A stretch of DNA of 64,000 bases from Portulaca oleracea (lineage: Eukaryota; Streptophyta; Magnoliopsida; Caryophyllales; Portulacaceae). Positions 22,228 to 33,335 of this stretch are shown here, piece by piece. Numbering within the stretch: the first letter of the stretch is position 1; every line of letters begins with the position of its first letter. The notes under the pieces were generated by a model. That model saw only the letters and a list, made by a program, of their open reading frames with translations, had not been told where the DNA came from and did no database searches. Position numbers and translations under genes: made by a program. The stretch covers positions 21,486,867 to 21,550,866 of the forward strand of contig CM055882.1 in NCBI GenBank assembly GCA_029582165.1, given 5' to 3'.

Positions 22228-23540
22228 ATTGAACTAGAGTGAAATACGACGATGCGATATTATGGAATGAACTCACAATGTAGTCTAATTCAAAAAATTC
22301 CGAACACAAGAACACACCAATGAGTTGAAAAATCAGAATGGACTAGCAATGGCAAATGATTACCTCAAACTGTGGTCTGTGGAGACGAATTTGCAGCAGC
22401 AGCGAATGCTTGAAATCTCAGAGGATATTAGTGAGAGATTTTCGTGCATAGTGGCTCAATGGCAAGTGTGTATGGATTCTGACTATTACAATGCATTAAA
22501 ACAACACCCAAACACAATACAAGTGAGTAAGAAATCAAATTTCGCACATCAAAACCAAAGATTACCTCACTTGTGACAGCAAAAATCGAATGCTTGCTGC
22601 ATTCACACACTTGGACTGGTTTCTGGACGAATTGGGGATCCCAACAGTGAAGGGGACGAAAATTTGAAAGGATGGAGGTCTGAAAATGCAAAAATGGAGG
22701 GAGGAGAAGTATTGAACTGAAGTTTGACAGAGATGAATGGGTGTGAGAGATAGTTTGTTGCGGGTGTTAGGGGTTAGAGTGAGAGAGGGAGTCGAGTTTG
22801 TGAGAAAAGAAATGAGAAAAATGGAAGAGGGGTCGGGATTTTTAGGGCAGAACTGTCACTGAACAGTGTCTGTCGCGGGCGCTAAAGGCTCTATGCCAGG
22901 CGCGACAAAATGGAGAATTGGAAGTGCTGATACTCCTCGTGGTAGCTACCTTCTTCGTCGCAGCCGCTACTTCGTTCTGGAGAAAAGCTGTAACGGGTGC
23001 TACAGACGTGGTTGCAGGTGCGACGCGCTTCTGGAGGAGACACTCTGCTGCTGTTTGCTGCTTGTAGCGGGTGCTACCTAATGCGTAGCGCCTGTTACAC
23101 TCCCTTACAAGTGCCAACAACTCCAAAATATTCAAAGTCTTAAACTTCCCTCCTTCTAAACTCAATTCTTCTATACTTCCTCACACTTAATTCCAAAAAT
23201 CTCTAACTCTCAATCTTTCCCTCAACAATCATTTCCTTTTCAAAAATTACTCGCTCACTCTTCTTTTCCTTTCACTCCCAACTTCAATTCTTTATTTTTC
23301 AACACCTTCTCTTTTTCTCTTTTTCACATCATTTTTTCCTCTTTTTTTTCAAACTTTTGTTTTGATCCTAAAACTAACACCTCAAAAATACAAAAGAAAG
23401 AAATAAAGAAAATAAAAAAGACAAGAAAAAGAGAAAACCTAAAGAATACTAACAAGAAAGACCAAAAAGAAAGAAAAGGAACAAAATAGATAAAGCAAAG
23501 AGAAAATGAAAAACTTAAAACTAAGAAGAAAATCAACAAA
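22228..23540 (-). mobile_element. Non-coding spacer of inner element with palindrome cluster
   Basis: This lies between the pol end (23545) and the env-like start (22227). It contains palindromic words at 22858-23100: GGTAGCTACC (22941-22950), TGTA...TACA (22989-23004) and GTAGCGGGTGCTAC (23064-23077). Right of these is a T-rich then A-rich stretch (23160-23540), with a CCTAAAACTAACACCTC block at 23364 that recurs at 27986 in element A. Apparent ORFs are shadows. Confidence 0.6.
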
Positions 23541-25104
23541 AATTATGGGGTGCCTCCCACAGAGCGCTTGTTTTAAGTCCCTAGCTTGACCCAAATACTC
23601 GTTTGATCCTAGAGAGACGTGGTCCACATGAGAGGAACATTGTCAGCTTCTTCCACCAAATTCGCCTCTTTTTCCTCCCTCTCCAACTCCTTCCGTCTTT
23701 AGACAACCTCAAATTAAGCCGTCCTTCCGGTCGTTTAGTTGATCATGAGTGGGGAGGAGATGATGATATCTTCAATTTCTTCCAACGTCACTTCCTCCTC
23801 CTTTTCCAACATCTCCCCATCACCTCCGGTGGTTTGATTGGGTAATGGGGATGAAAAAGCAACTTGGGTTTTTCTTCAAGTGGTTCTCCGATTTCCGAGC
23901 CCTTAAGAACAATCTCTTTTATCTCTATACCCTCAATGTAAACCTCATCCAACGAGATTTCTCTCCTCAACGAAACGATCTTAAGGGGGTTATCTTGAAA
24001 TACATCTCCAAATATATCTGGTTCAGAACATAATGCCTTGAGATGATTATTTTCACCCCAATCATCGGGCTCAACTTCAAGAAAGTATGCCTCCAGGCCA
24101 CTTGATGCTCATGAACAACCGTTACCACTGAATTGTCTTCAACACAAGGTCCCGCAAAAGATGGCTTCTCACTTGGAGTATCAAGCTTTAAGTTAAGGTG
24201 CTCTTCATTAATCAAGTGTTGAAACAACCATTTGGGGAGAGGAATTGGAAGTTGGTGGGGAGTGAGTTGCTCCTTCGCGGCATTCATGATCATTCTCTTC
24301 CAAGACTTCTTCTTGTTGTTCTTCCTCCATCGCCTCATCCAACACCTTCTGTTCTACACCCTTGGCTTCCTCAACCATTACTCTCTCCTCCTCGTTTATC
24401 TCCACCTCATTCTCTTCTTTTTCCTTCAAAAGACTCTCCTTAACCCAAGAAGGCTCTTCCACCTCTTCCCCACTCCGTAGATCAACATAATTTACTAGCA
24501 CCATTGGGGTAAATAGAGGTTCGATAGGGATAGGTTGAGGAGCGCACTCTTGATGAGCAAATTGGGCATATTGGTTCTCAAGACTTGCTAGGCGAGCCTT
24601 TTCATTTTCTTGATTTGCCACAATCTGCTTCAACAATATCTCTTGGTAGATTCTTAAGATGGTTGGAGTTCATGAGGTTGGGGGGTAGGTTGGCGATAGG
24701 TAGGTTGCCAAACATGTTGGTCTTGTTAATTGGAAGAATAGTGTTGGGTGTTTTGGGTGAAAGTATGAGTTCAAGTAGACACGTGTTACTTTCGGAAACT
24801 TCAAGTAGACACGGTTTGAATTCGAACACCGTGTCTGGTGGTAATGGCGGTAAGATGATCGGGTTCGCTCCCGTACCCGAAGAGGGAACGACATATGATA
24901 GAAGGGTACGGGGTGAATCAGCTTGAACTTCACCCATTGGGATTCGAAGCCTCCTACGATTGTCAATAGAACATTAAGGCGAACCTACATGTACCAATAA
25001 AGAAACAAAGAAGCATCAAATTCATTGGGATTAGGACGAACTAATTTCTAGCATAAAAGCAATCTCAAAACAACCTATAACCAAGAAACAAAAACTAGGG
25101 GCCT
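23541..25104 (-). pseudogene. Gag-like remnant joined to pol end; most of pol missing
   Basis: Next to the PBS, translation on - gives a gag-like N-terminus (24937-24602, with IILPPLPPDTVFEFKPCLLE) and a coiled-coil/acidic part (24636-24208, LASLENQYAQFAHQE). Further on are HQVAWRHTFLK (about 24095) and IEIKEIVLKG (about 23930). It then passes directly to the CTGTGGGAGGCACCCC block (23541-23560) that marks the end of pol in Athila elements. No protease, RT or integrase motif is present, so this is a deletion derivative. Confidence 0.5.
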
Positions 25105-25128
25105 GGCTCCCCGACAACGGCGTCATTT
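25105..25128 (-). other. Primer-binding site of inner Athila-type element
   Basis: Read on -, TGACGCCGTTGTCGGGGAGC follows the LTR end after a few bases. It closely resembles the TGGCGCCGTTGCCGGGGA PBS typical of Athila/Tat elements. Confidence 0.75.
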
Positions 25129-26689
25129 TGTGTACAAGTGGTTAGTTAGACCGGTTTTTATCGTTCTTCTCAGGGAGCGAGGGGCCTTGGTCAAAGAATC
25201 TAGGTCGAGGCGAAGGTTAAGATCGCTAAGGTAAGGAAATGGGTTAAAAAGGGGACCGCAAAGCAACAAATAAAACTAAGGTCGGTTAAGATGGAACAAT
25301 GGGCTTCGGAGGCTTTTCAAAATGCAAATGGAAACAAGGAGATGGGTTTTGCAACAAGAGAGCAACAAGGGGGGAAATCAAGTGGCAATTCTGTAAGAAA
25401 ACACCCACCAAGCTTCCTCTCTCGAGGATAGTCCGGATTAACTACCTCAAAGTCCACCATGGACCCGGAGGGTTAATGAAATGGAATTCCGTAGTTAACC
25501 TCCTTCCACTATCACGGGTGAGCATTAACTATCCCAACTCCAACCTTTCATGACAAGTGTTTGATGTATCCGGCAGCTTTCGGACCCAAATACATCCCAC
25601 TTGAGGGAAGGAAAGGAGTGGGAAATTCCCACCTAATTACTCACTAAAATTGCTAACCCAAACCTAATCACCCATTTACACCCTTTAATTACCCCCTAAT
25701 CCATGGGGTTTTTAGCCACTAACCATGATACTAACTACGTTAAAAACATCAAATCCAGCCCTAAGCATGATTTCTAACATCCAACTACCAAAACTCAATC
25801 AAAGCAATTAAAAGGCCATCAAGAAGCAAGTAAAACAATTAATCAAACAAACAAAGCAATTAACAAAGTAAAGAGGAGTTTCAAGAGTAGAGAATACTTA
25901 TCAAATGCTGGAATGAACAAAGAAAAGCAATGAAGATGGTGATCCAAAAATCTCTCAATTGATTGAATCCTCAAATCTTGAATACAACACCAAAATCCAC
26001 CAAACCCTAGATTAATCCAAGCTAAATCACACTAATCAAACCTTAATCTCTCTCTAAAACTTGAATGAAAACTAAAAATGGTAAAAGTCCCTGCTAAAAT
26101 AGTCCCTTGGAGTATATGTACAAGGCCAATTTGTTGCCCAAAACACTGTTGTTTTGGCCGAAAAAAAGCGCAAAAATACATTAGGTCGCGGGCGCGACCT
26201 CATTGGTAGTGGGTGCTACCGAGAGAAATACGCCCAAGCGATTCCAGTTCCGCACTATGTCGCAGGTGTGACAGCCTGCTGGCCAGGCTGAGGGACTAGT
26301 GTTTAGCTCTGAGGTAGCGGGCGACAGGGGGTGTCACCTCAAGCGTAGTAGGCGCGACGCCCTCCTGCCTCTTCCTTTCTGCTCCCTTCCTTGGGTTGTG
26401 GCGCCCGCTACAAGGGCTTTAGCGGGTGTTACACCCCTGCTTTGCTTCAAATATGAGGGAAAGAGTTCCCGGATTGACTCCGCTTTACTCCTCGGCTTGG
26501 CTTGGCTCGGGAAATCGCTCGAGATTCCCTAAAAAGCCTCAATTTAGCCCATATTCCTTTCTTTTGCTCCAAAAGTGCGAAAACCTACAAAACAACTAAA
26601 AAACTAATAAAAACGATGAAAAAGACTCGGAATCGAGCAAAAATAGCAAGCTGAAAGGCGATATTTAGGCCTAAAGCCGAACCTAAACA
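25129..26689 (-). mobile_element. Athila-type LTR (family B), right end of inner element
   Basis: Plus strand begins TGTGTACAAGTGGTTAG beside the PBS. The outer end is placed at AACCTAAACA (26689) by the TG...CA rule and is uncertain. The palindrome cluster is at 26180-26440, with AGGTCGCGGGCGCGACCT (26183-26200), GGTAGTGGGTGCTACC (26205-26220) and TAGCGGGTGTTACAC-type words. A TACATATAC TATA-like box follows on - near 26120. It is a different family from the LTR at 18279-19610. Confidence 0.6.
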
Positions 26690-28139
26690 TGTGTAAACCT
26701 TAAACAAAACACTACATCTTTTAATTTAGACTAAACATACAAACAACCAAGCTAAATAGTTAAACTAAGCAAAAATTAACAAACTAAAATAGAAAAATTA
26801 AATTAGAACACACAAATATTACATATACACCAAACACAACACTTCTGAAAGCTTCAAACATCACAACAATGGTGGATATACAATACAAGTAAACATGAAA
26901 ATTCAAACTAAAATCGTAAATAAAACTAAGGGTGTGATTGGTTGGTCAAAAACCACGGAGAAATGGTCAATTTTCCGAGTTGACTTATTTTTTCCATGTT
27001 TGAATGTAGGTTGAACTTGGGAAAAATTTTACGGTGGACTCACCATTTCCTACTTTTTCCTAGGGAAAATTTCCCTTAGGGGGGCTAAGGGAAATTTTTC
27101 CCGTGGAAATCTTTCCCATGGAAAAGTTTCCCCCGAGAAAAATTTCCCTGGGGTCCCTACCAAATGCCCCCTAAAATAAACAAAGAAAAACAATGAAATT
27201 AGAAAAATCAAACATTTATACACTTGAATATAGAGAAAAAGAGCTTGAAGGAGGGATGAAAAATACACGTTTTTGGTTATGGAGGATGAAGGGGGTGAAA
27301 TGGAAGTGGAAGGAAGTGGTTTGAAGGTGTGGAGATTTGAAAGAGGAAGGAAAAAGAAGAAGAATGGAAGAAAATAAAGTGATTTGGGTAAGAATTGAAG
27401 GAGAAAGAGAGTAAAGATTGAAGGAGGAATGGAGTATGGAGGAGGGCTTGAAGAGGAGGAGGCTAGGTCTGCTGAAGAAAAAGAGAAAAGTGAGGGAAAT
27501 CGTGGGTGCTTTTGAAAAAATAAAGAAGATAAGGGTTCAAAATGGGTGAAATACCCGTGGCATTATGACTGAGGGTCAACACGGATGTTACTTGTTTTCT
27601 GCTCTTTGGAGACCAACACGAGTCGTGTCAGGGTCAACACGATCTATATTGGCGTTGCTGAAGCTCTCCGAACGTGGGTTCGACTCCTCTTCAGCTACGT
27701 CTTCTCATTTTCACTTTTTGCCTTATTTCTTTTCCCTGATTTTTCCTTTTTTTGTTTTTAATTTCCCTCTGTTTTTTTTTCTTCCTTTTGTCCTCATTAT
27801 TTTCCATTTTCTCTTCTTTTCTTCCCTCTCTTTTTTTTTCTCTCTTCTCATTCTCTAATTTTTTCCCCCCACTTCTTATTTTATTTTATTCTTTTTTTCA
27901 AAACCTTTCTTTACTTTTTTTTTGCTCATTTTTCCTCTCTTCTCTTTTATTTCAGATTTTTTCTTTCTCTCTTTTTTATTTCTTCCTAAAACTAATACTT
28001 CTAAAGTTCAAGAAAAAAAATAAAATAACAATCCAAAAAATCCTAGAAAATCAAAATAAATTAGAGAAAAATAAGGAAAAATCTAGAAAAAGCCTAAAAA
28101 TAAAAATAAAATTGGAAAATACTTGGGTGGCCTCCCAAA
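26690..28139 (-). mobile_element. Non-coding spacer of element A between pol and env-like ORF
   Basis: Read on - from the pol end (28139), there is an A-rich then T-rich tract (28120-27700). Next is a palindrome cluster at 27571-27655, with ACACGAGTCGTGT (27616-27628) and two GGGTCAACACG words. A pyrimidine-rich leader-like stretch (27540-27190) follows. A Tourist MITE is inserted at 26930-27171. No gene is seen. Confidence 0.55.
26930..27171. mobile_element. Tourist-like MITE, 242 bp
   Basis: Ends are GGGTGTGATTGGTTGG and CTACCAAATGCCCCC, flanked by TAA (26927-26929 and 27172-27174). The interior is rich in GGGAAA/TTTCCC. Confidence 0.7.
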
Positions 28140-29451
28140 AAGACTTTGTTTAAAGTTCTATGATTGTCAAAGTACCTCTTAAACCACACCGGGGGTCGTT
28201 AGGTGGATGACACTCCCTTGCTCAATCATTTGACCCACAAAATAGGACTTAAGTCTTTGCTTATTGACTTTGAACGCTCCGGTTTGCTCATCCCATATCT
28301 CCACCGCACCATAAGGGAAGACTTACAAAACCCGGAATGAACCCGACCATCGGGATTTCAACTTGCCCGGAAAGAGTTTCAACCTTGAGTTGAATAGAAG
28401 CACCACAACCCCCTCTTCAAACCTCTTCTTCAAGATGTGCTTATCATGCCAACTCTTTGTCTTCTTCTTGTAAATCCGAGAGCTTTCATAGGCCTCTAAC
28501 CTCAACTCATCCAACTCTTGGAGTTGTAACATTCTACTTTCTCCCACCAACTTTTGATCAAAGTTGAGGGTTTGGATGGCCTAATTAGCCTTGTGTTCCA
28601 TCGCAACCGGTAAATTACATGATTTTCCAAAGACTAACCGGTATGGAGTAATGCCCAAAAGAGTCTTGAATGCAGTTTAGTAAGCCCATAATGCATCATC
28701 AAGCATGAGTGACAAATATTTCCTTGATCTACTAACGGTCTTTCCCAAGATACTCTTCACTTCCCGATTGGAAAGTTCAACTTGGCCATTAGTTTGGGGG
28801 TGATAGGTTGTAGCAACCTTGTGAGTAACCCCATACTTGGCCAAAAGAGCCTTGCAAAAGTGAGTGCCATTATCACTCAATAAAGCCCTTGGATTTCCAA
28901 ATCTTGTTAAGATATTCTCTTTGAGGAACTTGATCACCACCTTGGAATCATTAGTAAGGATGGCAATGGTTTCCCCCCACTTCGAAACATAATCCACCGC
29001 AACCAAGATGTAGAGGTTGTAGTGAGAAGGGGGAAAGGGACCCATGAAGTAGATCCCCCACACATCAAATAGCTCCACCTCTATAATGCCCTTTTTGAGG
29101 CATTTCGTTTCTCTTGGAAATGCTTCCCATCCTTTGGAACTTATCACAAGAAAACAAATAATTCCTTGCATCTTTTGAGAAGGTTGGCCAATAGAATCCG
29201 ACTTGGAGTACCTTGGCAATCATCTTGTCGGTACTAAAGTTCCTACCACAAGTAGTTGAATGGCAATGATGAAGCACACTTAGGACCTCTTCTTCCGGAA
29301 AACATCTCTTATAGACCCCATCACCACATAGCTTGTAAGGGAGGGGATCTTTCCAAACATATCTCTTCACATCAGAGAAGAACTTCTTCCTTTGTTGGTA
29401 TGTCATCTCTGGGGGCAAGACACCACACACGAGATAATTCACAAAGTCCAC
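28140..29451 (-). pseudogene. Integrase region of Athila-type element A
   Basis: The zinc-finger part (29451-29065) retains LHHCHSTTCGRNFST, but in the CDKFQRMG block the second cysteine is Phe. The catalytic core (29219-28677) keeps LLSDNGTHF and the downstream [10 protein letters not shown]. The first catalytic Asp, expected in an I-D-F-M-G block, reads Tyr ([10 protein letters not shown]). The C-terminal part (28550-28140) runs through VFPYGAVEIWDEQTG and stops. A GGGAGGCCACCC block marks the end of pol. Stops and shifts separate the pieces, so integrase is inactive. Confidence 0.85.
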
Positions 29452-29454
29452 ACA

Positions 29455-31230
29455 CTAAAGAGTTGCTTGATGGGCAAGAGCAAAGAGTTGCTTATGTGGG
29501 AAGGAAACATTGATCGTGGGCTCTTCATCATCACTACATGCCTCAAGTTGCAACCTTGAAAGGTGGTCCGCCACAACATTTTGCAATTCGAGCTTGTCGC
29601 GGATCTTGATGTCAAACTCTTGAAGCAAAAGAACCCATCGAATGAGTTGATGCTTCGAATCCGCCTTCGTCATGAGATGTCGAATAGAAGCATGATCCGT
29701 GTGAACGATCACCTTCGAATTGATGAGATAAGAGTGAAACTTGCCTAAGGAAAAGACTACCGCCAAGAATTCCTTCTCGGTGGTAGCGTAGTTGACTTGG
29801 GCTCCATCCAATGTTCTACTAGCATAGTAGATAATATAAGGCTTGTTGTCCTTCATTTTCCCCAAAAAAATCCCAACCGCACTTGCATCGCACATCACTT
29901 CGAAGGGTAAAACCCATCCGATGCTTGAACTTTTGGGGCAGTGACCAAAGCTTTCTTTAACCTGTCAAAAGCACTCAAACATTCTTTATTAAACTCAAAG
30001 GGCACGTCCTTGATGAGCAAATGAGTGAGAGGTTTTACAATTTTCGAGAAATTTTTTATAAATCGCTGGTGAAAACCGAAGTATCCAAGAAAACTCCTCA
30101 CATTCTTTACCGAAGTAGGTGGTGGTAACTTTTCAATTACCTCCACCTTTGCTTCATCAACCTCTATGCTCTTAGAAGAAACCACATGACCTAGCACAAC
30201 TCCTTCTTGTGCTATAAAATGACACTTTTCCCAATTTAAAACCAAGTTAACTTCTTTACATCTTTTTAGCACTTTTTTAAGATTTTGTAAACAATGATCA
30301 AAAGGAGTGCCATAGATAGAAAAATCATCCATAAAAACTTCCATAATATCATCTATAAACTTAGAGAAAATAGCCATCATGCATCTTTGAAATGTAGTGG
30401 GTGCATTACACAACCCGAAAAACATTCTCCTATAGGCAAATGCTCCATATGGACATGTAAAGGTTGTCTTTTCATGGTGATTAGGGTGGATAGGGTTTTG
30501 GAAAAACCCCGTGTATCCATCAAGATAGCTAAAGTAGGAGTTCTTAGCTAATCTTTTAAGTATTTGGTCAACAAAGGGCAGCGAGAAATGGTCTTTTCAG
30601 GTGACTTTATTCAATTTCCTATAGTCAATACACATACGCCAACCCGTGACAGTCCTTGTGGGAATTAACTCATTATTCTCATTTTTAACCACCGTCATTT
30701 CTCGTTTCTTGGGTACAACATGAACCAAGCTTACCCATTCACTATCAGAGATAGTGTAAATAATTCCGGCTTTCATCAATTTCAAGACCCCTTTCTTAAC
30801 TAACTCTTTCATGTTAGGGTTAAGTCCCCTTTGGCGCTCTATGAAAGGTTTAAAATTGTCCTCTGTGAGGATGCGATGCATGCAAAATGAAGGATGAATA
30901 CCCCTAAGGTCTTCTATTGTGTATCATATGGTCTTTTGATGCAACCTTAAAACTTCTAATAAAGAAGCAATTTCAGATTCACTCAAATTTGCTTTCATAA
31001 TCACATGATAAGTAGAATTTGGGCCAAGGAACTCATATCTCAATGAAGAAGGAAGGGGTTTCATTTCTACCTCGAGAGCTCTCTTCTCAAGATGCTCAGT
31101 CTCCTCTTCAATCTCGAGATCCTCCTTCTTGACAAATCCCAGTGGGACTTGTGGGGATGGCTCCAACATCTTAGCATAAGTAGCTACCTCGAGATCACTT
31201 GACCAGGGGTTAGACTCAAATTCCCTCACT
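29455..31230 (-). pseudogene. Reverse transcriptase and RNase H of Athila-type element A
   Basis: The RT N-terminal fingers lie in 30881-30597 (WVSLVHVVPKKREMTVVKNE, WRMCIDYRKLNKVT). The palm is in 30425-29895, with FGLCNAPTTFQRCM and catalytic FMDDFSIYG. RNase H (29898-29455) retains CDAS, TTEKEF, HTDH and VVADHLSRL, that is, all four acidic positions. Upstream, 31229-30924 is the linker after protease. At least three stops or shifts interrupt the frame. Confidence 0.88.
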
Positions 31231-31282
31231 ATTCCTTCAATAGAATCAATAAAATTACAATCTCGGAAATAGAAGGAAATTT

Positions 31283-31855
31283 TTAAGCATTATTCACATT
31301 GAACTCAATCTTATCAGTCCCCACATGAAAGGTCATTTTGCCATTTTTCATATCCCCACAATACCCTGAGGTGGCCATGAATGGCCTACAAAGAATGATT
31401 GGGGTGCGCAAATCCTGATCCATGTCAAGCACAACAAAATCCACAGGCACCAAGATGCCCCCCACCTTGATGGGGACATCTTGAAGAATACCCATAGGGT
31501 ATTTCACAGAACGATAAGCTCACCCATTCCAAGTTTTTCAAATAATCAAAGTGGCATCGAATTCACACTAGACCCCAAATCACACAAAGCACGGTTAAGG
31601 AACACATTACCCACAACACAAGAAATATATAGTGAAGCTACCAAGATCCTCAAGCTTGGGTGGAAGCTTATTTTGGATCGCCAACGCTACAATGGTCATT
31701 CAAAGTCATAGTCTCGTGCTTTTCTAGCTTTCTTTTGTTCGATAAATTTTAAACAAACTTGGCATAGGTAGGAATCTGAGACAAGGCCTCGGTGAAGGGT
31801 ATGCTTATTTAAAATTTCTTAAAGACTTCCAAAAATATTCCAAATTGTTTGTCAA
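31283..31855 (-). pseudogene. Protease region of Athila-type element A
   Basis: The 31507-31283 frame includes VGGILVPVDFVVLDMDQDLR and TPIILCRPFMATSG, the conserved block following the active site in Athila protease. The active-site stretch upstream (31620-31530) is recognisable but broken by shifts. Confidence 0.7.
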
Positions 31856-31859
31856 GTTT

Positions 31860-33200
31860 TGACTTAGCCATTCTTCATGGGAATGGTAAAGGTGGTTTAT
31901 AAATCCTTTGGGAAAGTTCTTGGGAATCACTAGGATTCTCCTTATCATTTTTCACATGCACGTCAACCAAAGTCTCATTAGAGGGAATAGAGTCCTCCTC
32001 ATTCACAACAATATTCTTAGCATTATTCACAACATCACTAACCACATCATTAGGTACATCAATCACAACATGGGTCAATCCTTTATCCCTTAGGCTCTCC
32101 CAATGATGTCCTACTTCTCAAAGTTATGGCTTGGTATCAGGCGCTAGGGTTAGGGATAGGTTGTCCAGGAAGTGATCCTGGAGTGTGGGTCGAAGCACTA
32201 GCTTGCTTGGCAGTTTGGGTTTCAAGCATTTGGTTATCGATAGTTAACATGTCAACTCTAGTAGCCAAAACTTTAATAACCTCATCTTGCTTCTTTTGGT
32301 GCTTAAATTGCCTTTGTTAGAATTGAAATATGACGTCTACCATGTCTTCTAAACTAGGCTTTTGAGTAGTTTGAGGTTGGGCTTGTCCTTAGGGAGGTCT
32401 TTGAAAAGCGGGGGCAGGGGGTCTTTGTCCTTAAGGGGCACTCAAATGGTTGTTGTTTCGATAAGAAAAGTTCGAGTGAAATCCTCAAACCGAGGTGGTA
32501 AGCATTTGAGAATGGATCAAAGGGTGGCCTATGGTTCGGGTTACATGGTCATTTGGATCAATGCTAGCCATCACATTAGGACAATACAAGGTCTCATGCT
32601 CATAAGATTGACAAGATGCACATTGAATTTGAGGGGGAGCAGTCACACTCATTTTCTCCATCTTTTGAGTACTTGCATCTAATTTAGCAGATAAAGCTGT
32701 TATTGATGAGTGCATGAAGCTCGTCCACGGTATTGTTCATGATGTTGCCTCATGCTGCCACCAAGATATTTGCCCTCAAGTTGTCATCAACTCCATTGTA
32801 GAATGCTTGAATTGGCACCACAGGCTCGAATTCGTGTTGGGGGAATTACCTCAAAAGGTCCTTGAACCTCTCCTACGCATCATAGAAAGTCTCTCCCCAC
32901 TCTTGAATGGAGGTGGAGATTTGGTTCTTCAAACTCGTCAACTTGCTAGGCAGAAAGTATTTCGCCAGAATGCACTAGTAAGTTGATCGAAGGTGGTGAT
33001 GGTGGTAGTCTTCGGTAGGGAATTTAGCCATTCTCATGCCTTCCCCTCTAGCGAAAAGGGGAGTGAACTTCTCCTTAGCTTCTTCTTGTCTCCTTCTTGT
33101 TTCCTCTATTCCTTGCCTCTTCCACCATGAATGGAAGGTTATCTCTATCTTCGTATCAAACTGGACTTGTGGTGCATTTTGAATACACATTCGGAAGACC
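31860..33200 (-). pseudogene. Gag of Athila-type element A
   Basis: Pieces in order on - begin with 33190-32975. Next is a broken stretch with ERFKDLL and FYNGVDDNLRA (about 32880-32790), matching the Athila gag core. Then comes 32715-32485 with a zinc-knuckle-like CASCQSYEHETLYCP, and last 32078-31875, ending KPPLPFP, the usual gag-protease junction text. Many stops and shifts. Confidence 0.7.
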
Positions 33201-33299
33201 TAGCAAAAGACCAAAAAAAAAAACCCAAGGGAGATCAAACAGAAAAATCAAACAAAAGGAAATGACTTAGTCGATCTAAGGGTATTCGTTCGGTGGTGG

Positions 33300-33335
33300 C
33301 TAGGGACAAAGTCGCCGCCATCGACGCCCAAAACT
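33300..33335 (-). other. Primer-binding site of element A (decayed)
   Basis: Directly after the LTR end on -, the sequence reads AGTTTTGGGCGTCGATGGCG. It corresponds to the Athila/Tat PBS with substitutions (usual TTTGGCGCCGTTGCCGGGG), confirming that 33336-34950 is the 5' LTR. Confidence 0.7.
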
